Source: Echinococcus granulosus
Lineage: Eukaryota > Platyhelminthes > Cestoda > Cyclophyllidea > Taeniidae
NCBI RefSeq assembly: GCF_000524195.1
Contig: NW_020170536.1
Location: 112,496-176,495, forward strand
Length of the DNA: 64,000 nucleotides
Reading direction: 5' to 3'
Position 1 is the first letter of the stretch. Every line of letters begins with the position of its first letter. The position numbers were made by a program, and so were the translations under genes. Shown here in pieces: positions 50,801-60,915 of this stretch. The notes under the pieces were generated by a model that ran no database searches, was not told the DNA's origin, and saw nothing but the letters and a program-made list of their open reading frames with translations.

Positions 50801-51994
50801 TTCCGGAGTCCCAGTCCCCCCGAGTGTTCCAAAAATACTACGAAAACATTGATGTCGCCAAATCCCCCATTCCAATTATTGTGGCCATTTGTCGTAGCTC
50901 CATCTGCTTTCTCCATCCCGTACGCCGTGTCATCCTCCTAAACTATCCCATCTCCAACCTCAAGCGCGTAAGGGTATGTGCTCCTCTTCTCTTCTGCAAA
51001 GTCCCATGCAAGCCAAATCCACTTTTGGCTTGGATTTGTTGGCCATCAATAGGGACAACAGCGAAGTTTGGCTGTAATGTACTCTTCATACACGCACCAG
51101 GAAATTGATCATATCGTATGCATTTTTTCATTGACATGGCTTTAAAGAAACAAAGTTTATGTAATTCAATTACTACTACGTGGATCTGCTGTGGTGACAA
51201 TGCATGGGCAAAGTTACACTACACCAACTTTTACCATAAAAAAATTACTACTTTTTTTCAGAAAATCCTGTCACGTGAAGAAGGTGACGAGTACGGTGGA
51301 GAGGTGACACTAACTTTCACCTCAAAGAATATCACCTTGATCTTAGACCAGGTAAAATTAAATAAATCACCATTTTCCTAACGACATTGATATTTAGACT
51401 AGGTGCACTATAATTGTAATGTAAACATCTATTTTCAGGCTATTTTTTATGGTAAATTTTGTCCCAGTCGCCATAAACGCCAAGCCTGACCTTAACATTA
51501 CAGAATGCTTAGATAATGACAAATTGAATCCAAGATTTGCTGTGCGAGTATGGGGCACGCAAGCCTTCGTATATGATTTATACGAACAGAGAACGAAACG
51601 CCCAAAGTCGACTAGGAATGCTCGGCGTCCCTGTTAGCCGAGCTTGCTCTAAGTTTTTAACACTACAGTATGCACCACTCGACTCAAAAGTCATTGAGTG
51701 TAGTATCTAAATGTTCCTTTCTTGTAGTTCAGAACATTTGATGATAATAGTAATAATAGTGCATATGGAATTGTGGTTTCCGTAAAAGGTGTTGAGAGCA
51801 CCTCCCAACTCGTAATGAGTGCCACGCGTGATGACAGATAGGTAGGGAATGCATTGGTAACTTTAAGTTAATCATATTGTCGTTCTTTTTGTTACTAACT
51901 CACTGAACGAAAGTGCGCTTGTCCTAATCGCTTGCAGGCATCCACGTTCTTCTTCGTGCTTGACCAGTGCAAGCGCCTGCAGGAGGTGAAGTAG
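25526..51994 (+). CDS. MYO15: Unconventional myosin XV-like heavy chain (complete 49-exon model)
   Basis: Actin-based motor with a double MyTH4-FERM tail. By exon assembly the protein is about 2,183 residues: motor about 1-755, IQ motifs about 760-798, linker, MyTH4-1 about 873-1115, FERM-1 (with a long insert) to about 1620, MyTH4-2 to about 1829, FERM-2 to the stop. All exon phases are compatible and the summed coding length is a multiple of three. Class XV is chosen over VII and X because FERM-1 carries a long low-complexity insert and then a characteristic stretch ending in LRVRKE, and because there is no coiled coil or PH domain. The start is ATG 25,526, with A at -3, followed by a 34-nt intron. 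No SH3 domain is found before MyTH4-2. Class XV myosins act at the tips of actin protrusions. The model crosses the 39,500 repeat period, so its intactness depends on that join being real. A few splice boundaries are tentative (35,688; 37,887; 40,251; 49,700). Confidence 0.85.
25556..26166 (+). other. Cluster of five ultra-short introns
   Basis: Introns 25556-25589 (34 nt), 25695-25728 (34), 25818-25845 (28), 25910-25939 (30) and 26125-26166 (42) all start GT and end AG, and all are needed to keep the motor frame. The sixth intron is 76 nt, and most later ones are hundreds of bases. Short 5' introns with longer 3' introns are described for schistosome genes, and this is my main reason for suggesting a flatworm. 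Confidence 0.8.
27426..28539 (+). CDS. MYO15: Myosin exons 9-11: motor middle, switch II and relay region
   Basis: Exons 27426-27527, 27799-27996 and 28312-28539 are all phase 0. They encode the upper 50K region, a helix containing [13 protein letters not shown], switch II DIYGFE at 27,979-27,996, then [13 protein letters not shown] and [10 protein letters not shown] of the relay segment. Switch II is intact, so the gamma-phosphate sensor is conserved. The next exon starts only at 31,221, after a 2.68 kb intron, the longest in the gene. The splice from LGQ to GND keeps frame and matches other myosins, so I see no missing exon inside that intron. Confidence 0.88.
28540..31220 (+). other. Long myosin intron with an alternating purine-pyrimidine island
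   Basis: A 2.68 kb intron between motor exons. At about 29,715-30,015 it has a G+C-rich island with open frames on both strands (104 and 144 codons) that contain low-complexity repeats. GC/AC alternations at 29,926-29,949 and GT/GC alternations at 29,981-30,014 are Z-DNA-prone. I see no convincing nested gene. The rest is AT-rich with nothing recognised. Confidence 0.5.
31221..33002 (+). CDS. MYO15: Myosin exons 12-14: lower 50K, actin-binding loop, SH1/SH2 region
   Basis: Exons 31221-31349, 32060-32271 and 32832-33002. Recognisable motifs are HFAGTIAYS (strut and lower 50K), a glycine/arginine-rich loop 2 ([12 protein letters not shown]), the [12 protein letters not shown] actin-interface helix and [10 protein letters not shown], followed by [15 protein letters not shown] near the converter. 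Loop 2 is short and basic, which in myosins generally favours electrostatic contact with actin. Phases are 0/0, 0/2 and 2/2, and all sites are GT-AG. Confidence 0.87.
33003..34611 (+). other. Myosin intron with a G+C-rich island
   Basis: A 1.6 kb intron. 33,640-34,060 is richer in G+C than the flanks and has an 89-codon plus-strand open frame (33,811-34,080) of simple composition. It could be an old interspersed element. Nothing else is recognised. Confidence 0.4.
34612..35688 (+). CDS. MYO15: Myosin exons 15-17: converter end, lever arm with IQ motifs
   Basis: Exon 34612-34944 holds the end of the converter ([10 protein letters not shown]) and two IQ motifs, IIQRAWRRR and [12 protein letters not shown], which bind calmodulin or light chains. 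Exon 35313-35358 and exon 35650 to about 35688 continue the lever arm with basic sequence ([11 protein letters not shown]) that may be a degenerate third IQ. The end of the last exon is uncertain. Either a weak GT donor follows the alanine codon at 35,686-35,688, or a GC donor lies 3 nt earlier. Both keep phase 0. Confidence 0.8.
35689..37034 (+). other. Myosin intron, no gene recognised
   Basis: A 1.35 kb intron between the lever arm and the linker. It holds a run of ten G at 36,810-36,819 and a slightly G+C-rich patch at 36,100-36,300. I looked for extra IQ-like exons and found none convincing. Confidence 0.4.
37035..39774 (+). CDS. MYO15: Myosin exons 18-23: linker and MyTH4-1 domain
   Basis: Exons 37035-37067, 37351-37456, 37700-37887, 38589-38687, 38761-38835 and 39440-39774. 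An acidic linker ([10 protein letters not shown]) leads to [14 protein letters not shown] and then the MyTH4 core. Exon 39440-39774 contains [14 protein letters not shown], equivalent to the LRDEIYCQL..QT motif of MyTH4 domains, and after an unusual charged insert (DSEDEE, then a basic stretch) [14 protein letters not shown], the equivalent of the RGW..L....G helix. MyTH4 domains bind microtubules or cargo together with FERM. The donor after 37,887 (GTCAGA) is weak. The 39,500 period point lies inside the last exon. Confidence 0.78.
40251..44791 (+). CDS. MYO15: Myosin exons 24-33: end of MyTH4-1 and FERM-1 with long insert (second repeat copy)
   Basis: Exons 40251-40330, 40920-40992, 41804-42052, 42196-42276, 42464-42557, 42963-43328, 43784-43919, 44009-44130, 44377-44670 and 44744-44791. 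[12 protein letters not shown] marks the MyTH4-FERM boundary. [13 protein letters not shown] and HRYVMDMLS are the F1 lobe. An insert rich in Gly/Ser/Gln/basic residues (exons 42196-43328) interrupts FERM-1, as in other class XV myosins. The domain resumes at [19 protein letters not shown]3-like strands ([13 protein letters not shown]) end in [13 protein letters not shown]. The first exon could instead start at 40,235 if a small unseen exon precedes it (see findings). Confidence 0.8.
44995..48366 (+). CDS. MYO15: Myosin exons 34-40: short linker and MyTH4-2 (second repeat copy)
   Basis: Exons 44995-45025, 45305-45440, 45603-45647, 46158-46266, 46342-46424, 46715-46842 and 48272-48366. The linker is serine/threonine-rich ([13 protein letters not shown]) and leads into the MyTH4 start (LSWQSTPLK). 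The core has [16 protein letters not shown] and [12 protein letters not shown], and the end has [15 protein letters not shown]. Where vertebrate class XV and VII tails carry an SH3 domain, just before this MyTH4, there are only 10 codons and a linker. Exon 46158-46266 ends at a GC donor (AAG/GCTAGT). All other sites are GT-AG. Confidence 0.8.
46267..46341 (+). other. GC-AG intron in the MyTH4-2 coding region (second copy)
   Basis: Identical to 6,767-6,841: the donor is GCTAGT after AAG, the acceptor is TTTAG, and it is 75 nt long in phase 0. Confidence 0.7.
48613..51994 (+). CDS. MYO15: Myosin exons 41-49: FERM-2 and C-terminus (second repeat copy)
   Basis: Exons 48613-48796, 48876-49048, 49226-49294, 49367-49431, 49635-49700, 49995-50122, 50741-50973, 51262-51351 and 51938-51994. 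F1 starts at [14 protein letters not shown]2 has [36 protein letters not shown] and [16 protein letters not shown]3 has [16 protein letters not shown], then [17 protein letters not shown], and the closing helix [18 protein letters not shown] before a TAG stop. The FERM lobes bind membrane cargo or adaptors in related myosins. The splice out of exon 49635-49700 uses a weak donor (GTTTAT) chosen for phase. A second possible last exon exists at 51,439-51,489. Confidence 0.8.
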
Positions 51995-52989
51995 ACAACG
52001 AACTCCATCAACTGCGATCATCATCCTGCTGGAGCGGGGTGCGACCTCAAGCCGCCTCATGACGCGTTCATCGGTCATTGTGTGAACTGCCAGTCTTTCT
52101 CGCAGTCAACTACTTATCTTTGACGCCTTATGATTCCTTTATTATCTTCCTTTTTTGTACTTTTGTAGCATCATGTTGAAGCAGAAGTATTGAATTTAAT
52201 TTGCATTGAAAAGTGAAACTTGTATGCCTTTTTACCATCCCTTTTCATAATAAGTCAAACCGGACTTACCAAATGTATTTTATGATCAATACGCTACTGA
52301 GTATGCTAGCCTGCTGCTCCCTGCGGATGACGTTTTCGGCCAAACTGGGTCAATCATGAAGTGAAGTGTCACCAAATTGATCCTAAGTCATTTCTTTACA
52401 AGTCGCATTACCATTTGTTAGAAATTGACCTTATTAATTTCGTTGGAGCCATTTTTGTTCTCCGTCCAAATATTTCTTCACTCACTAAATGAATTACGCC
52501 TTCATTGCGGCGCATAGCTCTCACAATTATTTGATCATTCACCTAAACTGATTAAAAACTAATGTCCTACACTGTTATTATGTAAACAGTTGGATTATCA
52601 GTTGGTGGGGATTCCCTCTTTCACAAATGCCCAGAGAACATTCCAACTAAATGTTTTCGTAAGTAGATGACATGGAAGAGGTGGTTGAGCGATCAAATGG
52701 ATCTGCTGCATTGATTTGTTTAAACATTAAAAAGCTGCATCATTTCCGTCAAAACCATTTCAGCTTTAGTCTGTGACTAGATGAAGTGTATTTAATAAGC
52801 AACAATAACACAATCCCGATGATTTGTGCTCTTTGTTAATCGTGAATCCTTCTGGGTATATATATATGTATAGTGTATCCGAGAAAGGGGAATAGGGTTG
52901 ATACAGAGAAACAGCTCGTTCCAAACGCGTACTTGATTGGGAGATTTGCAAAACTGCCGTTTCCTTACCAATGTCTTCTGTTCTGCCAG

Positions 52990-53112
52990 CGCCAATTCAA
53001 ACGATTTTGTCCATACCTCCCACTCCTGGACCCGTGGCGTGGGCATGAACCCATCCAGCACTATAAGGGAATTAATCGCTTTTACGGAATCTTTGAAGGA
53101 AGCATGCCTTAA
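52990..53112 (+). CDS. Coding-like island, strand uncertain (second copy)
   Basis: Same sequence as 13,490-13,612. Strand and transcript are unresolved. Confidence 0.25.
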   Translation, partial: RQFKRFCPYLPLLDPWRGHEPIQHYKGINRFYGIFEGSMP

Positions 53113-53806
53113 ACCTTGCTTTTTTCAAAGCCAATCGGGAATGAAACTCAATTTGTTCAAAATAATTGGCCTTTTGGATTGGTTTGAGATAAATGTGTGT
53201 ATATAGCTCTGGACTCCACTACTTTTTTCAAGTGAAGATTTTGTAAGACGTAGATCTGGCCATTAATTTATCGAATGATTATAGTTCTCTACTCATTGAG
53301 CTTGCACGTGCAGTACTCTTGAAAATTCTTCAAGAGCGGTTGGACTGGCCTCTGTAATGGAAATTAAGCATTCGTATTATTTGTAGCAAATTTTAGATAG
53401 TTAACTTCCAAATATCCTCTGATTAACTATGATGGGCGCGGATTCTTGAACTACGAAGTACAGTTGTGATATAGGCCAAATTCATGTTTACTATTGAAGC
53501 AGATCGGCAGATTGGGCTAACTCAGGCATGTTTCTCGCTCACTAAACGCTGCCAACGCTTTCAGTTAGTTTTCTGTTATATCTTGCACATTTTAATCCCT
53601 ATTTATTTCACCGTCGATTTTTGTGCTGGGTGTTTGAGGAAATTACTTAGTCTCATGCTCCATAACTTTGAAGTGGAAAATCAAGGAACATGAAAGAGTA
53701 GATAACGGCAGCCGGAGATCAGCTGTGGACACTGTGTGAAAGCTCACTATTGCTCTTCTGGCATAAAAGTATCAGAAGACAAGCCAAGTAAAGCATCTGT
53801 TCGGCT

Positions 53807-55796
53807 TTATTGCAACCATGTGGGTGTGCGTCGTCCCTTTGAAGGGGCACACGGAGATGGCGTGATCGGACAACCAGATTTGCAGAAACAGTGGCATTTC
53901 GCGACTACCCACGCAACTGCGCGTGAGGAAGCACCTTTCCCCTCCCAATCACTCACTCGCTTAAGTTGGGGTGATCAGGAGACTATTAAACAAACGAGAT
54001 TTCCTAATTTAGGCTTAGTTGAAAATGAACGAAAATTCTGTTAAATGATTATAATTTGTGATTCCTACATGATTATTGGATTAGAGTTTTTCAATTTTAA
54101 AGGGAAATGCTCCCGAATCTTTTAACATTGTTCCATCAACTCAAAATAAGATCGAGAATTTGAAGCATGAGTGGTCAGACGCCACTTAGCAGGTGGGATA
54201 TGTGACCCAAGGAGTTGTACTTATGCAATTCTCACTCATGCATTGCTTTAGTGTATTCTTGAACGAGAATCCGATTAAAGCCATTAAGAAATAGGGGTAA
54301 GCGAGGAGTTGGAAGGTGCGTACCAGAATGAGTGGGGTATACTTCTTGGGTTTCTCCAAGAAGACACTCTCGGTAGAGATCCGCAGGATCTGACGTGATA
54401 CCAGGGAGTGCGTAAGGAGAAGATACATCTTGCCAACTACCAACTTGCCGGGACAAGCGCAAGTACCTGGCCAGGCGTTGGTGAGGATAATTTTATCGTT
54501 GTACTCCACGATGTCCGACTTTAGTGTTCGTTTCACATTAAACCGAAAGAACGGTTGGAAGCGGTTGAACTTCCCAAACCACCAAAAGGTCTGGCTAATT
54601 TGCATGACAAGGGCTATAAAGAAGATTAAAAGACGAAATCGCTGACTGACATCTGAATGCATATTGCCTTTATGGCGCAATTTGGGGTAGGGGATGGGGT
54701 ACACAACAAATGTTCTGGTATTAAATAAAAGATGCATTTTATCTGTGGGCTACCATCTTCACACCCGACTTCTCATGACAAGCGATAATTTTAGCATGAA
54801 AAAAAGTTATTAGTGACTTGAAAATAAGTTTAAGAGGATAAAGCATTTGACTAGACAGAGAAAAGTGGGTAACTGAACGTCATTCCTTTCAAAGCAATTG
54901 TGGTCACAAGCTGCAATATTATTTCGTCCGCGTGCACAACAACAACAACAAAAAATATGAAATCAGATTTGGTGTGAGAAATTCAAGTTCTACTCGAACA
55001 GCCGCTTCAAACGTGGTGAAAACACACACCATCCCAGCGGTGATTGAAATTTGCGCGAAGGCATTGGTTCACTGGTCATTTACTCCAATAGTTCAAGGCG
55101 CAAGGCATGTTTGAACATCAAAGTGAGGAGCAATCGCTTTTGGCCTGTACGAACATTTCATGAAGGCGAGAATAAATAGACCAGTGGCATGAACTGCAAA
55201 GCCTATCACCGAAGTACATATGACTGATACCTCACAATGCAAAAATGACACTGGATATTATTGCTAGATCTAAATTTAATGCCTACCAAGACTTTTGAAA
55301 TGTGATTTTAAGCATGAAACACTTGTCAGCGATTTCGACTATTAAAACAGAGAGCCTCATTTCTATATAAATCACTTCCAACCGCCAAAAGATAAAATTC
55401 GTATAAAATTTGCTTATTTGTGTTATATCAATGTAAGGGACTTACCTACTGTAAAGTTACCTTGCTTCCAGTCATTTTTGGTGAAATTTTGAGGGAACAT
55501 TTTTCCGCAGGTGACTTCAAAGTCTCTGGGGCATCCTGGATTCTCTGAAACAATAATGCATGTGACCGCATAAGCCAAAGTGATACGTGTGTAGGAGATA
55601 AAAAATTCACTTTTTATGTACGCACGACGTGTCTCCGAAGCGTAGTCTCGAGTGTAGTAGCGGTGATGTTTGGCAAGCTTTCTGGCCCAATCATCACATC
55701 CACCTGGGGGCAGGAGGCGACAGTCTTCGTGGCGCAGGTACCAGGTACCTTCCCCGTTTCGGCCTTCAGCTCCATCACCGCCACCACTATTTCTTA
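53807..55796 (-). CDS. Candidate 3' exons of the unknown cysteine-containing protein gene (second copy)
   Basis: Exons 55796-55626, 55544-55461, 54613-54467, 54389-54324 and 53916-53807 on the minus strand, identical to the first copy, with all internal joins in phase 1. The stop TAA overlaps AATAAA at 53,806-53,811. Confidence 0.42.
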
Positions 55797-56910
55797 CTGT
55801 GTCGTGAGAGGCGCGAGGTACCCGTCGGTGGGCGACGGAGGGCACATAGGGGCGCCATGGCCACACTGAATGGCCCCATGGAAGGGTCGAACGCTGCTGC
55901 CACGTCGGGCGAAGGTGGGCGGTGGAGCTCGGAGTGCTAAAGAAGTAGAGAGATGCTGAGCGTTTCGGGTAGGTCTGCCAGTGGCTGGGTGTCTCCTGAG
56001 AGCTCGCCGCTTGCATGCCACAGATGTCCACTGTGACGTGACATGAACTCTGACATGGGATGTCAAACATCTAAAACAATAAATATCACCTAGAATCCTT
56101 GATCCTTTTGGCTGGTTATGGCATAATTGTCGATGATGTATTATTTTAAATAGTATGAAAAATCGTCACCTTTTTCCGCCAGTCATTCGAATAGAAGTAA
56201 AACGCCTTTCAGATGAGTCCAGAAATCATAACATAACTTCTTTTTGGACGAGCCACGCTTCATTTAGAATTTTGCAGTGTTTTCGATGATCAAGTGTTTC
56301 AATACTTAATTGCCTGTGGGGCATAGCATTCCTCTAAATTGGCTGGTTATGCTAAAAATAACTCCCCTCCACTTTTTATTGCATGTAATTAAATGCACAA
56401 GTAGCACTTTTCACTTCTTTCTTTTGTGCCGCAGCAGCATTCTTAAAGAAATTTACGGAAATTTTGTTTTTGTTCGCAACAAAAGTTTCCAGTGACAAAT
56501 TAGTTACTTTCAGCTATCCATTGCAAATCCTCGTCCTCTGTGATACCACCAAGCATAAAAGTGCATTTTCTTCCATGGGGTACTGTGCCATGCATTCATG
56601 TATCTCCATTCCTATTTTCACCGGACTGTCAGTCATCATACTGATATTGTGCATAGCATGCATGTCTCCACTTTCACTTCTGCACTTTTCTTTTGTTTTA
56701 TTTCCGAATGCATTCAGTTTCATCTAGTCTCTGTGTTTTAGATTTTTCATATCCTAAATATTTATTGCCTTGAATAGACAATTCACTTGGAGTGTAAAAG
56801 TCAGGAGGTTTTTAGGGATTGACTTTGACACTTGTTCTATGGACCATGTCTGTTGCAACCGCTTCGGCAATTTTGGTTGCGGAAATACTGAAAAAAGATT
56901 TTTTTTTTAG

Positions 56911-57911
56911 TGAAGGTATTCACATCGACTTCACGCAATCGCTTCTTACCTGCTACCGCATCCAATGTTAAGAACACGGGCTCAGATGTGGGCGCCTTGA
57001 CTGAATTACCTTACCCTGAATATTCGTGTTACTTTAAGGTAAACGTTTTTAGGGCCAATTAAAGCGAGAAGTTGACGCCGCTTTTTCCCACCGACTGGCT
57101 GGATCGCCTCACTGGGGACGGCGGACTGCATCTGCGCATTTAGCCGCAGCCGTCAGGAGCGGGGTGAGTGGGACGCTAGTGGCCTCGGGAGGTCGCAACG
57201 GGAACTGCAATTCTACTTTTCTTTTAACCTCGCCACTCATGGGAAAATGTGTCGAAACCATCCAAAAAGTAAGTGTACCTCCTTCACCAAGCTGCAAAAT
57301 ATTCCCAATTTTAATGTTCCCCAAAACATGCAAATTCAAAGCGAAATAGGTATTTAGTTAATTTAAAATGTTGAGGAAAGTTTGGCTCCGGTAAAGAATG
57401 TTACTGTATTGTGCTAAGTCTTACTCTACTTCTCAATATCACTAACGGGAGTTTACATATCGTAAGCTTTTTAGCTCCAAAATCACTATCAACTCAAACT
57501 CAACAGAGTAAAATATTTCCAAAAACTATTTCGTAGCTAGTGTTTTATTCCAGAGGCAACATTTTGATCCGTATAATAGCTGCTCGCATCACTGTGTATT
57601 TTTTGCCCAAGCAGAGCAATTCTATTTTAACAGGAGCATCATATTAATGGCCACTTCGGCTTGGATGCCCACGAATTCAAACAGCATCACTCACAGGCAA
57701 GTGTTAGCAACTTTGATGGGTTTTTATCTTAGAATACCAATCAAGGGTTTCGGTCATTGGGCCACTTGACCTTATCCGAAAATTGTTTTCTTTCTAGACG
57801 AAACCTTCCGTCAATAAATTACGATGCCTTTTTATCACCAACAGGCCTATTAGGGATAGTTCCAAGGGCGCGTACTTCCCAATTGAGTGGGAGATTTGGC
57901 AGAAGGATTAG
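56911..57911 (+). CDS. Weak plus-strand exon chain, unknown product (second copy)
   Basis: Identical to 17,411-18,411: possible exons 56911-57038, 57053-57268, 57635-57697 and 57798-57911. Same caveats. Confidence 0.25.
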
Positions 57912-60594
57912 CATTTCGTTGCACTTTATTGGTTTTTGAAAAAGTTTTGGGTTTTGCATTGTTTGATCCGATTGTAAATTTGGGAGTAGAAATAAGAAAT
58001 GGAAATCAGTTGCATAAAAACCAGATATAATGACTGCCTTGGATAGATATAATTGACGTAGAAGTAGTACAATAATTCAGTGGATCTCATTTACTAAAAT
58101 CATTGAATGAACCACTAAAGTAATTGATAATCTGACGAGAAATGACTCCACACTGTATGCTATAGTAAAAAACGGATTTCCCTTAACATCAGTGAACATC
58201 TAGATGGTAAATGATTCTAAAGGGAAAATGCACGTTACCTAAACAGTTTGCCCGGGTACTTTTATCTATATTGAATACAATTTCACACACTTGAGTGGCA
58301 TCACTAGGACAAAGGTAAGTCGTAAGTGCCCGTGCTGAATTAGGTTGATTCCTCCTAAGAGTCGGGGAACTAAGTGTGCAATCCGAAGGAATAATAATTC
58401 CTTTGTTAATGCTACGTAGGACAAGGCAGATTCTCGATATATCCCGTATTGTTCATTTTTACCAGCACAAAACCCTCCACATTCGTTGATGCACCGTTTG
58501 TGGCATTTTTGATTTGACGTGTGAAGAAGGCGATTCACAATGAACAAGATATACGTAAACCACGTAAGTCATGGAATGGGGTTTCAAAAATTACCTACAA
58601 ACACTTATTAATTCTGTATATGATTAAAGCAATAAGATTCCGTTGTCGCTATTTTAGGCAAAGTAAACGAGAAAAGTAACATAAGTTGTTTATTTACTTT
58701 CCCTTTGTTTGTGCACGCAGAATACAAATGCTAAAGAGAGCGCGCAAAACAAACTCAAGTGCCTTTCGATGTTATTTTCGGATTCTGATGAATTCGGCTT
58801 ACGGAGGCGGTCACTGATAGCGCTCTTTCGATCTTAGTAGGCCAAATTCGACGTTGGAGGTTCTTAATAGATATGAAGTAACATGAAAGGAGCTTGAATT
58901 GGCTTTCTCCGTAGATAGTCTTGGTGGGCTTTCACCTCCTCGTTAAGCTCCAAATGATTGATGTAAAACAAATGGTGCCTCTGTGTCTCACTCTGTGTGT
59001 GCATGTGCACGCCTAACGAAAGGGGTAATGACAATGAATTTGGATACACCAGCTCTGTTTGTGGACATCAATCCCTTTGCCGGACAGTTAAAGTGAATTC
59101 GAGTAATTGAGATCAGTGAAAACATCCATTTGTAGCGTAGCCGATTGAAACTCAAGCCGTCACAAGGAAAATACTGACACCTGGAAGGTAGCCCCACTCA
59201 GTGGACAGGCAACGAGCTTTCCATATTAAGTCCCGAAGTATTTTTACCCCAGCCGAATGGTTCAAGAGTCACTACATTATAAAATATTCAAAATGTAAGG
59301 ATTCGTTTATAATTATTGTTGGAGGCGGGAAGGATGGGTTCATGAAACCTGGAAAGTCTTGAACCCACAATACTGATATTTTATGCCATTTAAATAAATT
59401 CGCTGCATTGAAAATACTGGTATAATTTTCTCCCCATCCTAAACGGTAGGTTGACAGGATAAATGTGCCTTTTAAGTATCGACCTCAGATCGCCCTATTC
59501 ACGGATGGTATTTCATACCAAATTGACAGTAATTTATGAGTAATGTTTCAACAATAATTTATCCCATCGCTTTTAATGGACCCGAAACCCTTCATTTTAA
59601 ATGAGCAATCTCGTTAATAATTTCATTAAGCTCACTATGCTATCGTTGATTCCAATTTGAATGTAGATTGAGCATCAACAAATTCCACAAAGTTCCGTAA
59701 TGCTTGTAAAGAACGAAAACCTTGCATTAGGTGAGCAAACTCATCTAACAACTTTGGAAGATAATTTATTAAAGAAGAGTGACGTATTTCTTGGATCCAC
59801 CTAAGTAAAAGAGTAATTGAAGTCGTTAGTGCGTTGCGCTCAATGCAAACGAACTGCATTTGGAAATGGGGATCATTCAGTATAGGCGACCATAGAAGGA
59901 CTAGTCTTACATGTAGTGTAATAGAGATTCATAGAGGTCCCCACATTTTGGTAACCTTGGTACCTTCAAGGCAATGGTTTGTGACTTTCCCTTTGAAAGC
60001 ACGCGAAAGTGTTGGTCTCTTGCTTCTAGTTGGCTCACTAATACAATACGGATGCGTAATGAGGAAGGAATTTGTACCTCTCTGCGCCCTTTTGGACAAA
60101 AATAGATGAGTCCTCCTACTCGGCCAAATGTCACTACTGTTAATGACTAATCAATCTGTCTGTTTCACGTTTTGTGCGGTAGTTCATAACGCTTTGAAGT
60201 CGTGGCACTCATCTGGCAAAAGTCAAGCGAAAAACAGTTTTTAAATTACTTTTTACTTGTAATCTAATCTGTTTTACTGTGCATTTATGGATTTAATTAC
60301 ATTCTCTGGAGTGTACTTTCGTCCATTTGGATAGATCCCAATACTCAAAACAGAAAAAAGTGGGAAAGTCGTGCAGGAATCTTATAGAATGTGATTTTGA
60401 CTTGAGATTTGTCATCAACGAAAATCCAACCGATGCATGCAGAGCCAATAGCTGGAGATAATGCTTAAAGTGGGGAAATACGTTATATACCACGCGACCG
60501 AATACAGAACACAGAAAAAATTAAGAAAACAGGCTAGGTGAAGGAGGTTAAAGTGCTGGAGACAATTACCACTGGTGCTGCCGTAATAACTTAC

Positions 60595-60915
60595 CTGAAA
60601 TGAGGAATCTGGATGGGATGGACAGTTAAGTTTGTATAGGGAGCACCGGAGCCGATTCATGAGGAAGGCGCAATCGGGACGAAGGACCCGACTTTTTGGC
60701 ACTGGACGCTGAATAAGGCTGAAGTTGGCGCAACGTCGCCTTTCAAATTGCAATGAAAGGCAAAGCGAATGCATCAGACCCTTGTTTATCCAGACCCCAT
60801 TGCGCTGAATCGAGTGCTCTACGAACGACTGCTCACCCCTCGATGTCACTGCATGCCTCTGGGGGATGAGTAAGAGTAGGACACAGAAGAAGGCATTTGA
60901 GCTGACGTAATCCAT
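60595..60915 (-). CDS. Candidate signal-peptide exon (second copy)
   Basis: Same as 21,095-21,415: ATG at 60,915, 107 codons, donor GTAAGT after CAG. It encodes a likely signal peptide and a cysteine-containing segment. Family unknown. Confidence 0.5.
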